Positions 10,629-19,971 are shown, counted from the stretch's first letter. The stretch: DNA of 64,000 nt from Bacteroides sp. 214 (GCF_010501015.1 NZ_QVML01000009.1:16287-80286); one strand, 5' to 3'. Notes: generated by a model not told the origin, from the letters alone. A program made the numbers and translations.

Positions 10629-11525
10629 ATGTTACAGACGATCAGATTGAAAGGAATGGGGGTAGCGTTAATTACTCCTTTCAAGGAAGACGAAAGTATT
10701 GATTTTGAAGCATTAGTTAGATTAGTGGACTATGTGGTGCAAAATAATGCTGATTTTTTGTGTGTGCTGGGAACAACCGCCGAGACACCCACATTGAGTG
10801 CCGAGGAAAAGAAATTAGTAAAGGATACTGTTATCCAACGTGCTAACCGAAAAGTTCCTATCTTATTGGGCGTGGGGGGAAATAACACGCGCGAAATTGT
10901 TGATACACTTAAAAACGACGATTTCACCGGTGTAGATGCCATTCTTTCTGTAGTTCCTTACTACAATAAGCCATCGCAAGAAGGAATCTATCAACACTAT
11001 AAAGCTATATCCGAAGCATCCAAACTTCCTATTGTTTTATACAATGTACCAGGTCGAACTGGTGTTAATATGACCGCAGAGACAACATTGCGTATTGCAC
11101 GTGATTTCAAAAATGTGGTTGCTATTAAGGAAGCCTCGGGAGATATAACCCAAATGGATGATATTATTAAAAATAAACCAGCCAATTTTGATGTTATTTC
11201 GGGCGATGATGGAATAACTTTCCCGCTTATAACACTTGGTGCCGTGGGAGTTATCTCGGTAATTGGTAATGCATTTCCCAAAGAATTTAGTAAAATGACT
11301 CGCTTGGCGCTACAAGGCGACTATGGCAATGCACTAACCATTCACCATAAATTTACAGAACTCTTTAAGTTACTGTTTGTTGATGGTAATCCAGCTGGTG
11401 TAAAGTGTATTCTGCATGCTATGGGAATGATTAATAACACACTTCGTTTACCTCTTGTACCTACACGTATAAAAACGTTTGAAGCGATAAGACGCGTGCT
11501 TAATGAGTTGAATATTAAGTGCTAA
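10629..11525 (+). CDS. dapA: 4-hydroxy-tetrahydrodipicolinate synthase
   Basis: Condenses pyruvate with aspartate semialdehyde at the start of the diaminopimelate/lysine pathway. The 298-residue TIM barrel shows the Schiff-base lysine K167 in VVAIKEASGD, catalytic Y139 in YNVPGRT, and the threonine pair in LGTTAETPT (48-56). ATG 10629 was chosen over the upstream TTG at 10596 because that codon lies within the promoter's -7 element; the chosen length matches the family. A very strong hairpin follows the stop. Confidence 0.95.
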   Translation: MLQTIRLKGMGVALITPFKEDESIDFEALVRLVDYVVQNNADFLCVLGTTAETPTLSAEEKKLVKDTVIQRANRKVPILLGVGGNNTREIVDTLKNDDFTGVDAILSVVPYYNKPSQEGIYQHYKAISEASKLPIVLYNVPGRTGVNMTAETTLRIARDFKNVVAIKEASGDITQMDDIIKNKPANFDVISGDDGITFPLITLGAVGVISVIGNAFPKEFSKMTRLALQGDYGNALTIHHKFTELFKLLFVDGNPAGVKCILHAMGMINNTLRLPLVPTRIKTFEAIRRVLNELNIKC

Positions 11526-11530
11526 ACATA

Positions 11531-11573
11531 AAAAAACTGACTGAGTTTTGTGTCAAAACTCAGTCAGTTTTTT
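11531..11573. terminator. Strong bidirectional terminator after dapA
   Basis: Perfect 20-bp arms (11531-11550, 11554-11573) with a 3-base loop and terminal A and T runs, between convergent dapA and yjdM. Its stem contains ACTGAGTTTTG, also found at 53864, so it may belong to the dispersed ACTGAG/CAGTCA family. A second short copy of the GTCAGTCAAAA motif follows at about 11579. Confidence 0.9.
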
Positions 11574-11635
11574 AAAAAAGTCAGTCAAAATTGGAGTAAA
11601 AATCACTCCATTTTTTGAACAACTAATTGTTTTTT

Positions 11636-11971
11636 TTATCCTTTCTTTAAGAACTCTGTTCGTAATACGATTCCCGAACCATTAATTTTGCAATCAACTT
11701 CTTCCGGATTGTCGGTCAGGCGGATATTTTTTACTTTCGTTCCTCGTTTAATAACCAACGAAGATCCTCTCACGTTCAAATCTTTGATTACTGTTACCGA
11801 ATCTCCTGTTTGCAATTCTGCACCGTTACTATCTCTTGGTGTATCATCACTTGCTGAAGTATTTTCTTCGCCTGTTGCCCACTCATGAAAACAATCGGGA
11901 CAAACATTTAGTGAGCCGTCAAAGTATGTATTCTCCATGCCACATTTTGGGCAGTTTGGTGTTTCTTCCAT
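11636..11971 (-). CDS. yjdM: PhnA/YjdM-family zinc-ribbon protein
   Basis: A 111-residue protein with an N-terminal zinc ribbon (C7, C10, C24, C27) and a C-terminal PhnA domain with the GDSVTVIKDLNVRGSS motif. Despite the old name PhnA, this family is not the phosphonoacetate hydrolase, and its role is not established. The region about 28-45 (EENTSASDDTPRD) is a low-complexity linker, longer than in many relatives. It is convergent with dapA and lies upstream of two tRNA-Arg genes on the same strand. Confidence 0.88.
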   Translation of the reverse strand: MEETPNCPKCGMENTYFDGSLNVCPDCFHEWATGEENTSASDDTPRDSNGAELQTGDSVTVIKDLNVRGSSLVIKRGTKVKNIRLTDNPEEVDCKINGSGIVLRTEFLKKG

Positions 11972-12041
11972 AATTCTGTATGTTAATGAATAAATGAATA
12001 TCTATAAATGAAAAAAGGCACCTTAAAAGTGCCTCTTTCCG

Positions 12042-12115
12042 TGATCGCGACAGGATTCAAACCTGTAACCGGCTGATCCGTAGTCAGCTACTCTATTCAG
12101 TTGAGCTACGCGACC
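12042..12115 (-). tRNA. tRNA-Arg (ACG), copy 1
   Basis: A 74-nt cloverleaf can be drawn on the minus strand. The 7-bp acceptor stem is GGTCGCG with CGCGATC, the anticodon loop is CTACGGA (anticodon ACG), and the T-loop is TTTGAAT. No CCA is encoded. Nearly identical to the copy at 12130; pair 3-70 is T-A here and C-G there. Confidence 0.95.
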
Positions 12116-12129
12116 GATTGTTTTGGAAG

Positions 12130-12203
12130 TGACCGCGACAGGATTCAAACCTGTAACCGGCTGATCCGTAGTCAGCTACTCTATTCAGTTGAGCTACGCG
12201 GCC
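12130..12203 (-). tRNA. tRNA-Arg (ACG), copy 2
   Basis: Same 74-nt structure and anticodon ACG, 14 bases from copy 1 on the same strand. The acceptor stem is GGCCGCG with CGCGGTC. Anticodon A34 implies editing to inosine by TadA to read CGU, CGC and CGA. The two copies likely come from one tandem duplication and one transcript. Confidence 0.95.
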
Positions 12204-12275
12204 TTCTTTTAACGGGTGCAAAGATACGGTTTTTTATTAAAAAGCAAAATGTTTCTACAAAGTTTTTGCGCTTAT

Positions 12276-14579
12276 TTACTCAATAAAACGATAGTTAAAT
12301 AGATTCCAACCCAATGAAAGTCCAAAGTTCCACTCTCTTTTCGGTGAGCTATAATGGTTTACATACGCTGAAATAGCACCGAATGGCAACTGACAAACTA
12401 AAGAAATATCTGCAATGTATTCAAACTTAGAAAAGACATCGCCATAATACGCTTTGTTGGTCGATTGTTTCTCGATTGGAAATATGGGTGCAAATCCATA
12501 GAATTCTCCGCGCAAATGGAGTAGTGAGTTCAGATGGAATATAGGTTTAATGCCAGCCGCCACGTATTGATTTGCTCTAAAGGCATCATTATAAGTCATT
12601 TTACTATGCGGTGTAGGCGAAAAATCTCCTGCTTGCATCATAGTTGCCGCATAGTTTTCCGAAAAGTTCCTGGATGCATATAGTGCCTGAATATGAGAAC
12701 CTAAGGTAAATTTGTTCCCTATTCTGTGATATTCTTCGCGCATATATAAGATTTGCAGCCATGATTGGTCTTTTTTATACTTTTCGGCCATTTCATCTTG
12801 TTTGGCAGCATAATATTTTTCGTTTCCAGTAAATATCTGTGCCGTTATTTCTTCACGATAACCTTTAGTAGCATACTGCCGGGCATTGAGTGTGCTTCCA
12901 TTTATACTCAAAGAACCCCCTATGAGGTTATAGATGCTTTTATCAAATTTGTATTCGTTCAAATCAATAATATCCGATTGTAAGTAACGGTCTTCCAGTT
13001 TTCCTATTCCAAATCCAAACTCAGCACGTTTGCTTGACATAAAAGGGAGTGCTACCTTTAGTTTCACAAATGCTTCTTCTTTCTTAGTGAAGGAATTCTT
13101 GTTATGCGAGGAAAAAATATTATCGTCTTTGAAATAATCGAATGTGCTATATGAGGCAATAAGCCTGTATGAGGTTGGAATTTTTGTAGGAAAGTCCATT
13201 CTTGCCATAAGTTGCACGTTGTTGTATATTTTTCCGATTTGACCGTCGAGCGAAACCTCTTTGGAATAATAGTTTAAGTCCTGATAGCTTAAACCAATGT
13301 AAATCTGGTTGGAGCTACTTGTAGAAACGCCACCTCCTACACGTATAGAAAAATCTGCTTGCAATTTTACATCTAAATGCAAATCGAACAGGTGAGTTTC
13401 TGGGTCATAAACTGCATGTGGAATGATTTCCGATATCAGATTATCAGAAAGTAGACGGAAATAGGCGCGCTTAAGATCTTCGTAAGTGAATATGTCATCG
13501 TCCGAGTTATGAAATTCCCGCTCAATATATTCCCTCTGTTGCGCGTTAGCACCTTTTATTTCAATACTCTTAAATCGAAGTTCGGGGTAACTGCTTTTAT
13601 AAACAAGTCGGCGTAGGCGTACATTCTCTGCACTAACCGTACGTTTGATTCTGGTTTTTATCGAATCCATCATGCTAATGGTGCGGTCGTATCCAATTTT
13701 AGAGAGATCATCGATACGGTCGAAATCCAATAGGTTTACATCTTCATACTTAAATGTAAGCAGAATACCCAGTGAGTCTGCCATGGTATAGTCTGTTTTC
13801 TGCATTACCATGTTGTCTATCTGACTCATCAGGTCATTTTTGTCGGGTTTGCTAGGGTTTTTTGCTACCACACTACCAATAATGATATCGGGGGAAAAGT
13901 CATCAATCATAACATCAGTAGGGAAATTATTGTAAATACCGCCATCATATGCTAATGTGCCATTTATCTCAATCGGCCTGAATACAAACGGGAAACTCAT
14001 AGAAGCTCGTACGGCATCTCCTAAATCCCCCGATCCTAATATTATCTGTTCTTTATTATGAACGTCCGACGCTATACAACGAAACGGAACAAATAAGTTA
14101 TCGAAATCTTTATTTGCTGCCGCTGTGGCTGAAGCAAACAGTTGGATAAAAACCAAATTCATTTGTATAGGATTTACCATGTTAGTAGGCAATGTCAGCT
14201 GACTACCTATGTTTGAAAGGGAATCCTTTAATGAGATACGTAGGTTAAAGAAGCGTGGGTTATCTCGGTTTTTTTTGAAATAATAAATATAATCTTCTTC
14301 AATGGTACCAGTGTACCATCGTTTGAAATCTTCAGAGCGAATCAATTCTGTCATTTCATCGGGCGAATAACCCATTGCATAGAGCGAACCGATAATGGCG
14401 CCCATGGAGGTTCCTGTTATATAGTCTATAGGCACATTGTTCTCTTCGAGTGCACGTATAATACCGATATGTGTAAGACCTTTTGCTCCACCACCACTCA
14501 ACACAAGACCGACCTTCTGCGCCTGTGCGCTTGTTTGTATAAATAAACTGATTATTAATGGTATAAGGTATTTTTTCAT
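12276..14579 (-). CDS. Patatin-like phospholipase fused to POTRA and outer-membrane barrel (type Vd-like)
   Basis: A 767-residue protein with a signal peptide (cleavage likely after ...TSAQA, residue 20), a patatin lipase domain, a POTRA-like segment (about 345-410) and a C-terminal Omp85-type barrel (about 410-767). The catalytic features are intact: oxyanion loop GGGAKG (29-34), nucleophile S58 in GTSMG and D212 in DGG. This is the architecture of the PlpD/type Vd group, in which the barrel exposes or releases a phospholipase. The Bacteroidota version is common but its substrate is not established. The chain ends NYRFIE instead of in an aromatic residue, which is atypical. Transcribed towards the tRNAs and independent of the htpG unit upstream. 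Confidence 0.9.
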   Translation of the reverse strand: MKKYLIPLIISLFIQTSAQAQKVGLVLSGGGAKGLTHIGIIRALEENNVPIDYITGTSMGAIIGSLYAMGYSPDEMTELIRSEDFKRWYTGTIEEDYIYYFKKNRDNPRFFNLRISLKDSLSNIGSQLTLPTNMVNPIQMNLVFIQLFASATAAANKDFDNLFVPFRCIASDVHNKEQIILGSGDLGDAVRASMSFPFVFRPIEINGTLAYDGGIYNNFPTDVMIDDFSPDIIIGSVVAKNPSKPDKNDLMSQIDNMVMQKTDYTMADSLGILLTFKYEDVNLLDFDRIDDLSKIGYDRTISMMDSIKTRIKRTVSAENVRLRRLVYKSSYPELRFKSIEIKGANAQQREYIEREFHNSDDDIFTYEDLKRAYFRLLSDNLISEIIPHAVYDPETHLFDLHLDVKLQADFSIRVGGGVSTSSSNQIYIGLSYQDLNYYSKEVSLDGQIGKIYNNVQLMARMDFPTKIPTSYRLIASYSTFDYFKDDNIFSSHNKNSFTKKEEAFVKLKVALPFMSSKRAEFGFGIGKLEDRYLQSDIIDLNEYKFDKSIYNLIGGSLSINGSTLNARQYATKGYREEITAQIFTGNEKYYAAKQDEMAEKYKKDQSWLQILYMREEYHRIGNKFTLGSHIQALYASRNFSENYAATMMQAGDFSPTPHSKMTYNDAFRANQYVAAGIKPIFHLNSLLHLRGEFYGFAPIFPIEKQSTNKAYYGDVFSKFEYIADISLVCQLPFGAISAYVNHYSSPKREWNFGLSLGWNLFNYRFIE

Positions 14580-14673
14580 AGAAAGTTGTTACTTGCAAAA
14601 AAGCTATTTGTTTGAATTTCTCAAATATAACAATAAGTTTTTTGCAAATGTTTTTATTTCAAGCTAAATAATC

Positions 14674-14711
14674 AAAAAAAAGCATCACGAAATACTTCGT
14701 AATGCTTTTTT
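14674..14711 (-). terminator. Terminator downstream of htpG
   Basis: A-run, then a stem (AAGCAT-ACGAA with TTCGT-ATGCTT, one mismatch) and a T-run on either strand. It lies between the htpG stop (14736) and the patatin gene start (14579), both on the minus strand. Confidence 0.75.
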
Positions 14712-14735
14712 AGTAGCGTTTTAATCTGTATGATG

Positions 14736-16781
14736 TTAAATCATATCAATGCTTCTTTTCACAAAATTGCTAAGCGCTTCTCCTTTCAACATATTATTTT
14801 GTAATAAAGCAAGATCAATAAGTTGGCGGATGGTCTTATTATCGGTCGCGTATTTTGCGAAAATTCCTTCTTTATTAGCTTTAAGTGTATTCCACTGATT
14901 ATCTAACTCTTTAAGTTGATCTTTTTCGGCAGTAGGAATTTCTTCATCCTTCTTCTCTTTATGACTATCTTTAAGCGTATTGCGAAGCTTATTCACATCA
15001 TCAATTTCTGTTTGGATAGGTATGAGTTGAGCTTGGCAAGCTTCTTCTTCATCAGCAAGTACCTTTTTGATAAGTTTATGATCGGAATTGAGTATCAAAT
15101 TAAACATATCGGGCATTTCTCCATAAAAACTCATGCCTGCCTGAATACTTGCCATGTCTTTCATACGGCGCATATATTCGCTTTGAGTAATCATTATTGG
15201 GCTACTGTTTTCGCCCAATGTTTGCGTTGATACATGAAATTCCACTTTTTCAATTTTAGGCAACTGACTCTTAAAGGCTTCTGAAAGAGCTTCTTGTTTG
15301 TCTGCAGCAAGGGCAGTGGCTTGCTTATCTTCTTTCACAATTAAATTGTCTACCACATCGCTGTCAACTCGTGTAAAGCGGCTCTTTTCAAACTTCTGTT
15401 CCAGCATACTGATGAGTGCAGTATCCAATTGTCCATCCATAAGGAGTACATTGTAACCTTTGTTTGCTGCAGCATCAATATAACTATATTGTTCGTCTTT
15501 ATGATTGGTGTAGAGGTAAATCAAGTTGCCATCTTTGTCTGTTTGGTTCTCTTTAATGAGTGTTTTGTATTCCTCGTATGTATAAAACTTTCCGTCGGTA
15601 TCGCCAAGCAGAGCAAATTTTTCTGCCTTTTCGTAGAAATCCTCTTGCGACAACATACCATAGTTTATAAATATCTTAAGGTCATTCCACTTTTCTTCAA
15701 ATTGCTTACGATCTGTTTTGAAGATAGATTGCAGGCGGTCTGATACCTTCTTTGTGATGTATGTTGATATCTTCTTTACGTTAGAATCGCTTTGCAGGTA
15801 GGAACGTGATACATTTAATGGAATATCCGGCGAGTCGATAACACCATGCAATAAAGTAAGGAAGTCTGGAACAATACCTTCTACAGAATCGGTAACGTAC
15901 ACTTGGTTGCAGAACAACTGAATTTTATTCTTGCCCAAATCGATATTGCTTTTTAGTTTTGGGAAGTAAAGAATACCCGTGAGGTGAAATGGATAGTCCA
16001 CATTTAGGTGAATCCAAAACAATGGCTCATCAGACATTGGGTAAAGATCGCTGTAGAATTTCTTGTAATCTTCATCGGTAAGGTCGCTTGGTTTGCGTGT
16101 CCAGATTGGATGTGTTTCATTAATGATGTTATCCTCCTCTGTTTCAACTTGTTTACCATCTTTCCAATCTTTCTTTTTACCAAAAGCAATAGGAATTGGT
16201 AAGTAGCTACAATACTTCTTTAGCAGAGTTGAGATGCGTGCTTCTTCGAGAAATTCTTTCGACTCATCATCAATATAAAGTATGATGTCTGTACCACGAT
16301 CGGCTTTCTTCACTTCTTCGATGGTGAATTCGGGACTTCCATCGCATGACCATTTCACAGCAGGAGCATCGTCTTTATAAGACTTCGTTACGATTTCTAC
16401 TTTTTTCGATACCATGAACGAAGAATAAAAACCCAATCCGAAGTGTCCGATAATGGCATTGGCGTCCTTCTGATACTTTTCAAGAAAGTCGTTTGCACCC
16501 GAAAAAGCAATTTGGTTAATGTATTTATCAATTTCTTCGGCTGTAAGTCCAATACCACGGTCGGAAATAGTTAGTGTTTTTTTACTTAGTGATACACGTA
16601 CGGTTAAGTCACCAAGTTCTCCTTTGAAATCGCCCATAGAAGCTAATGTCTTCATTTTTTGTGTGGCATCAACCGCATTGGAGACTATTTCGCGAAGAAA
16701 GATTTCATTGTCACTATACAAGAATTTTTTGATAACGGGGAAGATGTTATCGGTAGTAACCCCAATATGACCTTTTTGCAT
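14736..16781 (-). CDS. htpG: Chaperone HtpG (Hsp90)
   Basis: Cytosolic ATP-dependent Hsp90 chaperone that remodels client proteins. The 681-residue chain carries the GHKL ATPase motifs: N35 in EIVSNAVDA (usual form SNASDA), DRGIG at 74-78 and GHFGLG at 112-117. The middle domain and the C-terminal dimerisation domain are present (ALLQNNMLKGEALSNFVKRS). Length is slightly more than E. coli HtpG (624), as is usual in Bacteroidota. It lies next to clpC on the same strand, but a terminator-like hairpin separates them, so they may be separate stress units. Confidence 0.95.
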   Translation of the reverse strand: MQKGHIGVTTDNIFPVIKKFLYSDNEIFLREIVSNAVDATQKMKTLASMGDFKGELGDLTVRVSLSKKTLTISDRGIGLTAEEIDKYINQIAFSGANDFLEKYQKDANAIIGHFGLGFYSSFMVSKKVEIVTKSYKDDAPAVKWSCDGSPEFTIEEVKKADRGTDIILYIDDESKEFLEEARISTLLKKYCSYLPIPIAFGKKKDWKDGKQVETEEDNIINETHPIWTRKPSDLTDEDYKKFYSDLYPMSDEPLFWIHLNVDYPFHLTGILYFPKLKSNIDLGKNKIQLFCNQVYVTDSVEGIVPDFLTLLHGVIDSPDIPLNVSRSYLQSDSNVKKISTYITKKVSDRLQSIFKTDRKQFEEKWNDLKIFINYGMLSQEDFYEKAEKFALLGDTDGKFYTYEEYKTLIKENQTDKDGNLIYLYTNHKDEQYSYIDAAANKGYNVLLMDGQLDTALISMLEQKFEKSRFTRVDSDVVDNLIVKEDKQATALAADKQEALSEAFKSQLPKIEKVEFHVSTQTLGENSSPIMITQSEYMRRMKDMASIQAGMSFYGEMPDMFNLILNSDHKLIKKVLADEEEACQAQLIPIQTEIDDVNKLRNTLKDSHKEKKDEEIPTAEKDQLKELDNQWNTLKANKEGIFAKYATDNKTIRQLIDLALLQNNMLKGEALSNFVKRSIDMI

Positions 16782-16835
16782 ACCTTATTTTATTTATGTT
16801 ATTAATTATTGTTTTACGAAAAACAGGACAAAAAA

Positions 16836-16863
16836 AATGCCAGACCAACAGGTCTGACATTTT
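16836..16863 (-). terminator. Hairpin terminator between clpC and htpG
   Basis: Twelve-base arms (AAATG-CAGACC and GGTCTG-CATTT with one mismatch) around AACA, with an A-run on the plus strand that gives a T-run on the minus strand. It directly follows the clpC stop at 16884. Confidence 0.75.
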
Positions 16864-16883
16864 GACGTATTGCAATATACATG

Positions 16884-19412
16884 TTATTCTGTTACAATTG
16901 GGTTCACTTTCATTTCCAGTTCGCCCTTTTCATCATTAAGGATTACATGAATAGTATCGCCTTCTTGTGCTTTTACCGAAACAATTATCTCAGACAATCC
17001 ATCTTCCAGATATGTTTGTATTGCTCTTTTTAGTGGGCGAGCACCGTATTGCACATCATATCCTTTTGTAGCGATGAACTCTTTGGCATTTTCGTCGATA
17101 ACAAGTTTATAACCAATTGATTCTATTCGCTCATAGAGTCCTTTCAACTCAATGTTTATAATTTGTTTGATAGCATCAATCGATAGTTGGTCAAATGTGA
17201 TAATCTCATCTACACGATTAAGAAACTCGGGTGAGAAAGATTTGTTCAGCGCTTTTTGAATTACACTGCGTGAATGTTCCTTGTCGTCAAAATTGGCTTG
17301 TGTGGCAAAACCAACACCACGACCAAAATCCTTGAGTTGACGCGTACCTATATTGGAAGTCATGATGACAACTGTGTTTTTAAAATCAATTGTTCTGCCA
17401 TAACTGTCAGTCAGACGACCTTCGTCCATTACTTGCAGCAACAAGTTGAATACATCACTGTGTGCCTTTTCAATTTCATCGAGCAAGACGATGGAGTAGG
17501 GTTTGCGACGAACTTTTTCGGTAAGCTGTCCACCTTCTTCGTAGCCTACATATCCCGGAGGTGCTCCGACAAGTCTTGATACGGTAAACTTCTCCATAAA
17601 TTCACTCATGTCAATACGTATCAATGCATCCGAAGAACCAAACATATACTTCGCCAATTCTTTCGCCAAGTGTGTTTTACCAACGCCTGTGGGCCCCAAA
17701 AACATAAATGTGCCAATCGGCTTGTTGGGGTCTTTTAATCCCACACGGCTGCGCAAGATAGCTTTTACGAGCTTCTCAATAGCGGGGTTCTGTCCAACAA
17801 CTTCTTCTTCAAGTTTGTTCTTCATACCTGCCAGCTTCAGCCCTTCTGCTTGCGCCATGCGTTGTACCGGAATTCCTGACATCATTGAAATAACATTCGC
17901 AATATCCTCTTCGTCTACTGTTTGGCGATTGCTCTTCAGGCTCGATTCCCATTCTTCTTTCATTACTTCAAGTTGTTTGCTCAGCTCTTTTTCCTTATCT
18001 CGGAAGCTGGCTGCCAATTCGTAGTTCTGAAGTTTTACGGCTTCATTTTTCTTCAACTTAGCTTCTTCAATGAGGTGTTCCTGGTCTTCCAACTCCTTTG
18101 GAGCAGTTACATTAGTAATATGTACGCGCGATCCTGCCTCATCCAAAGCATCGATAGCCTTGTCAGGGAAGTTGCGATCGGTAATGTAGCGGTCTGTCAG
18201 TTTGACACATGCTGCCAAAGCAGCATCGGTGTAGTTCACATTGTGGTGTTCTTCATACTTATCCTTTATGTTTTTAAGGATTTGAAGTGTTTCTTCGGCA
18301 GTAGTAGGAGCTACCATAACCTTCTGGAAACGACGTTCAAGAGCACCATCTTTTTCTATGTTTTTACGATATTCATCGAGAGTAGTAGCACCAATGCACT
18401 GTATCTCTCCGCGTGCCAGGGCAGGCTTCAACATGTTGGCTGCATCCATTGAGCCGGTGGCCGAACCTGCACCTACAATAGTATGAACTTCGTCTATAAA
18501 CAAAATAACATTCGGGTTCTTTTGCAACTCATTCAGGATAGAGCGGATACGCTCTTCGAACTGTCCACGATATTTCGTTCCGGCTACAACAGAGGTCATG
18601 TCAAGTGCCACAACTCGTTTGTCGAACAAGATGCGCGACACTTTCTTCTGTACGATGCGTAGTGCTAAACCTTCGACTATTGCCGATTTCCCTACACCTG
18701 GTTCTCCTATTAATACAGGGTTATTCTTTTTCCTGCGGCTTAGGATTTGAGCTAAACGTTCTATTTCCTGCTCACGCCCTACTACAGGATCAAGTTTTCC
18801 CTCTTCGGCAGCTTTCGTCATATCTGTGCCGAAATTATCAAGTACAGGAGTATCGTTGGCTGCTTTCTTTGATGTGGTGGTTTGTTTTTTATCTCCTTGT
18901 TGTTGCGAGGAAGCTGAAGAAAATTCGTCTTCATCCTCGTCGTCATCTTCGGTAAAACCAAGTCCGGACGAAATATCTGGCTGTAAAGAAAGTTGTTCAA
19001 ATACTTTCTTATAGTCCACATCGTTTTCGCCTAAAACAGTAGCTGCAATGTTATTTTTATCTTTTAAGATAGCTAATAGCATATGCTCTACATCGGCTGT
19101 GTCCTTTTTCAAAAGTCTTGCTTCTAACAAGCACATTTTTAGAATTTTAGCCGATTCTTTAGATAATGGAACGTCTGCATTTGGCAATAACATTTCATCT
19201 TTATAGTTTTTCAAAACGCCTTCCAATTGTTTTTTTACAGCAGGGAGGTCTATCTTGAGTCTTGTCAATATTTCTATTGCTTTCCCGTCACCGTCGCGTA
19301 TCAAGCCAAGCAACAAGTGTTCGGGTCCTATATAGCCATTGTGTAAGCGATTGGCTTCTTCTTTGCTATAACCAATGACTTCGGAAACTTTTTGTGAGAA
19401 TTGATTATTCAT
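16884..19412 (-). CDS. clpC: ATP-dependent Clp protease ATP-binding subunit ClpC
   Basis: AAA+ unfoldase that feeds proteins to ClpP. The 842 residues show two N-terminal Clp_N repeats (about 1-145), an acidic linker (DDDEDEDE, 156-163), AAA domain 1 (Walker A GEPGVGKS 236-243, Walker B LFIDE 304-308), a UVR-type middle motif (about 445-482), and AAA domain 2 (GPTGVGKT 573-580; LLDE 643-646). The VGF tripeptide at 700-702 is in the position of the ClpP-binding loop. A real Shine-Dalgarno, CTCCTT on the plus strand at 19421-19426 (AAGGAG on the message), sits 8 bases before the ATG, which is unusual in this phylum. Confidence 0.95.
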   Translation of the reverse strand: MNNQFSQKVSEVIGYSKEEANRLHNGYIGPEHLLLGLIRDGDGKAIEILTRLKIDLPAVKKQLEGVLKNYKDEMLLPNADVPLSKESAKILKMCLLEARLLKKDTADVEHMLLAILKDKNNIAATVLGENDVDYKKVFEQLSLQPDISSGLGFTEDDDEDEDEFSSASSQQQGDKKQTTTSKKAANDTPVLDNFGTDMTKAAEEGKLDPVVGREQEIERLAQILSRRKKNNPVLIGEPGVGKSAIVEGLALRIVQKKVSRILFDKRVVALDMTSVVAGTKYRGQFEERIRSILNELQKNPNVILFIDEVHTIVGAGSATGSMDAANMLKPALARGEIQCIGATTLDEYRKNIEKDGALERRFQKVMVAPTTAEETLQILKNIKDKYEEHHNVNYTDAALAACVKLTDRYITDRNFPDKAIDALDEAGSRVHITNVTAPKELEDQEHLIEEAKLKKNEAVKLQNYELAASFRDKEKELSKQLEVMKEEWESSLKSNRQTVDEEDIANVISMMSGIPVQRMAQAEGLKLAGMKNKLEEEVVGQNPAIEKLVKAILRSRVGLKDPNKPIGTFMFLGPTGVGKTHLAKELAKYMFGSSDALIRIDMSEFMEKFTVSRLVGAPPGYVGYEEGGQLTEKVRRKPYSIVLLDEIEKAHSDVFNLLLQVMDEGRLTDSYGRTIDFKNTVVIMTSNIGTRQLKDFGRGVGFATQANFDDKEHSRSVIQKALNKSFSPEFLNRVDEIITFDQLSIDAIKQIINIELKGLYERIESIGYKLVIDENAKEFIATKGYDVQYGARPLKRAIQTYLEDGLSEIIVSVKAQEGDTIHVILNDEKGELEMKVNPIVTE

Positions 19413-19597
19413 ATGTGTATCTCCTTCGTTATTAATCGGTTTAGTTTATTACAAATATAATAATATAATTAATGATATCTGCTCTATGCCGTTATTTTTG
19501 AATAGTATAACAAATTATGTGCCAACTTTTCTTACTCTTTACACTTAATATGTGTTAATACGCTGGATATACACTCCAATTCGAGTTTTGAGAGATA

Positions 19598-19658
19598 GGT
19601 CTTCACCTTCACAAAACGCTGTAAGTGAGTGATAGTAAGTAAGTTGTGTGTGAAGACC
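19598..19658. repeat. Inverted repeat GGTCTTCAC / GTGAAGACC
   Basis: Nine-base perfect arms at 19598-19606 and 19650-19658 enclose 43 bases with several GTAAGT repeats. A GTGAAGG-type motif also occurs in the noncoding block near 25.65 kb, so this may be another part of the same composite element. No function is assigned. Confidence 0.5.
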
Positions 19659-19692
19659 CTATATTTTATCCTTCACAGGGTTTTCTGGAGAA

Positions 19693-19776
19693 TTTCTGAC
19701 TGTTTTTGTATTAAGAAAACACTGAGAAACAGTTCGAAAAACAGTGAGAAGTGAAGCAAAAAACAGTCAGAAAAAG
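19693..19776. repeat. ACTGAGAAACAG / AAACAGTCA stem-loop element, copy at 19.7 kb
   Basis: Fifteen-base perfect arms (19693-19707, 19759-19773). The right half, from CACTGAGAAACAG at 19720 to AAACAGTC at 19761, aligns almost base for base with 38408-38456, with the same 41-base spacing. This indicates two copies of one dispersed element. Confidence 0.75.
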
Positions 19777-19790
19777 AGATTGCTTAAAAG

Positions 19791-19848
19791 CCTATGCTTC
19801 ATACTCCGACAAGCCATAGTCTAGTGTCTTTCGCTATAAAAAGCATAG
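19791..19848. repeat. Degenerate CCATARGC array
   Basis: CCTATGCT at 19791, CCATAGTC at 19814 and CTATAAAA near 19834 follow at roughly 20-23 bp. An 8-bp inverted pair CTATGCTT / AAGCATAG spans 19792-19799 and 19841-19848. This looks like a decayed relative of the arrays at 4.1, 25.8 and 53.8 kb. Confidence 0.45.
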
Positions 19849-19896
19849 AACCTACGTGTTGAGGTGGTTTCTTGGAAAGTTTTTGATGTAATCGTT

Positions 19897-19925
19897 TTGT
19901 ATGTCCTGAAAAAGCAGTAATTTAG
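19897..19925 (+). promoter_or_regulatory. Possible gyrA promoter
   Basis: TTG at 19897 and TAATTTAG at 19918-19925 are 18 bp apart, one mismatch from the TAnnTTTG consensus, about 47 bases before the gyrA ATG. No better match was found nearby. Confidence 0.35.
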
Positions 19926-19971
19926 CATGGTTTTTACAAACCATAAAATGTTTAATTAACAAACTCTCTAA

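Larger units (their letters stand above)
19413..19971. other. Intergenic region between divergent clpC and gyrA
   Basis: No gene is visible. It holds a TATATTTG -7-like element for clpC (19452-19459, minus), a 9-bp inverted repeat (19598-19606 with 19650-19658), a 15-bp inverted repeat (19693-19707 with 19759-19773) that encloses a copy of the ACTGAGAAACAG element, a degenerate CCATARGC array (19791-19848) and a weak gyrA promoter candidate. Confidence 0.7.

Noticed and set aside
11636..11971. Phosphonoacetate hydrolase
   Set aside because: The protein belongs to the PhnA/YjdM zinc-ribbon family, which is unrelated to the hydrolase despite the old name.
12101..12286. 61-codon plus-strand frame over the second tRNA
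   Set aside because: It lies across a tRNA-Arg gene and its upstream spacer, with no homology seen.
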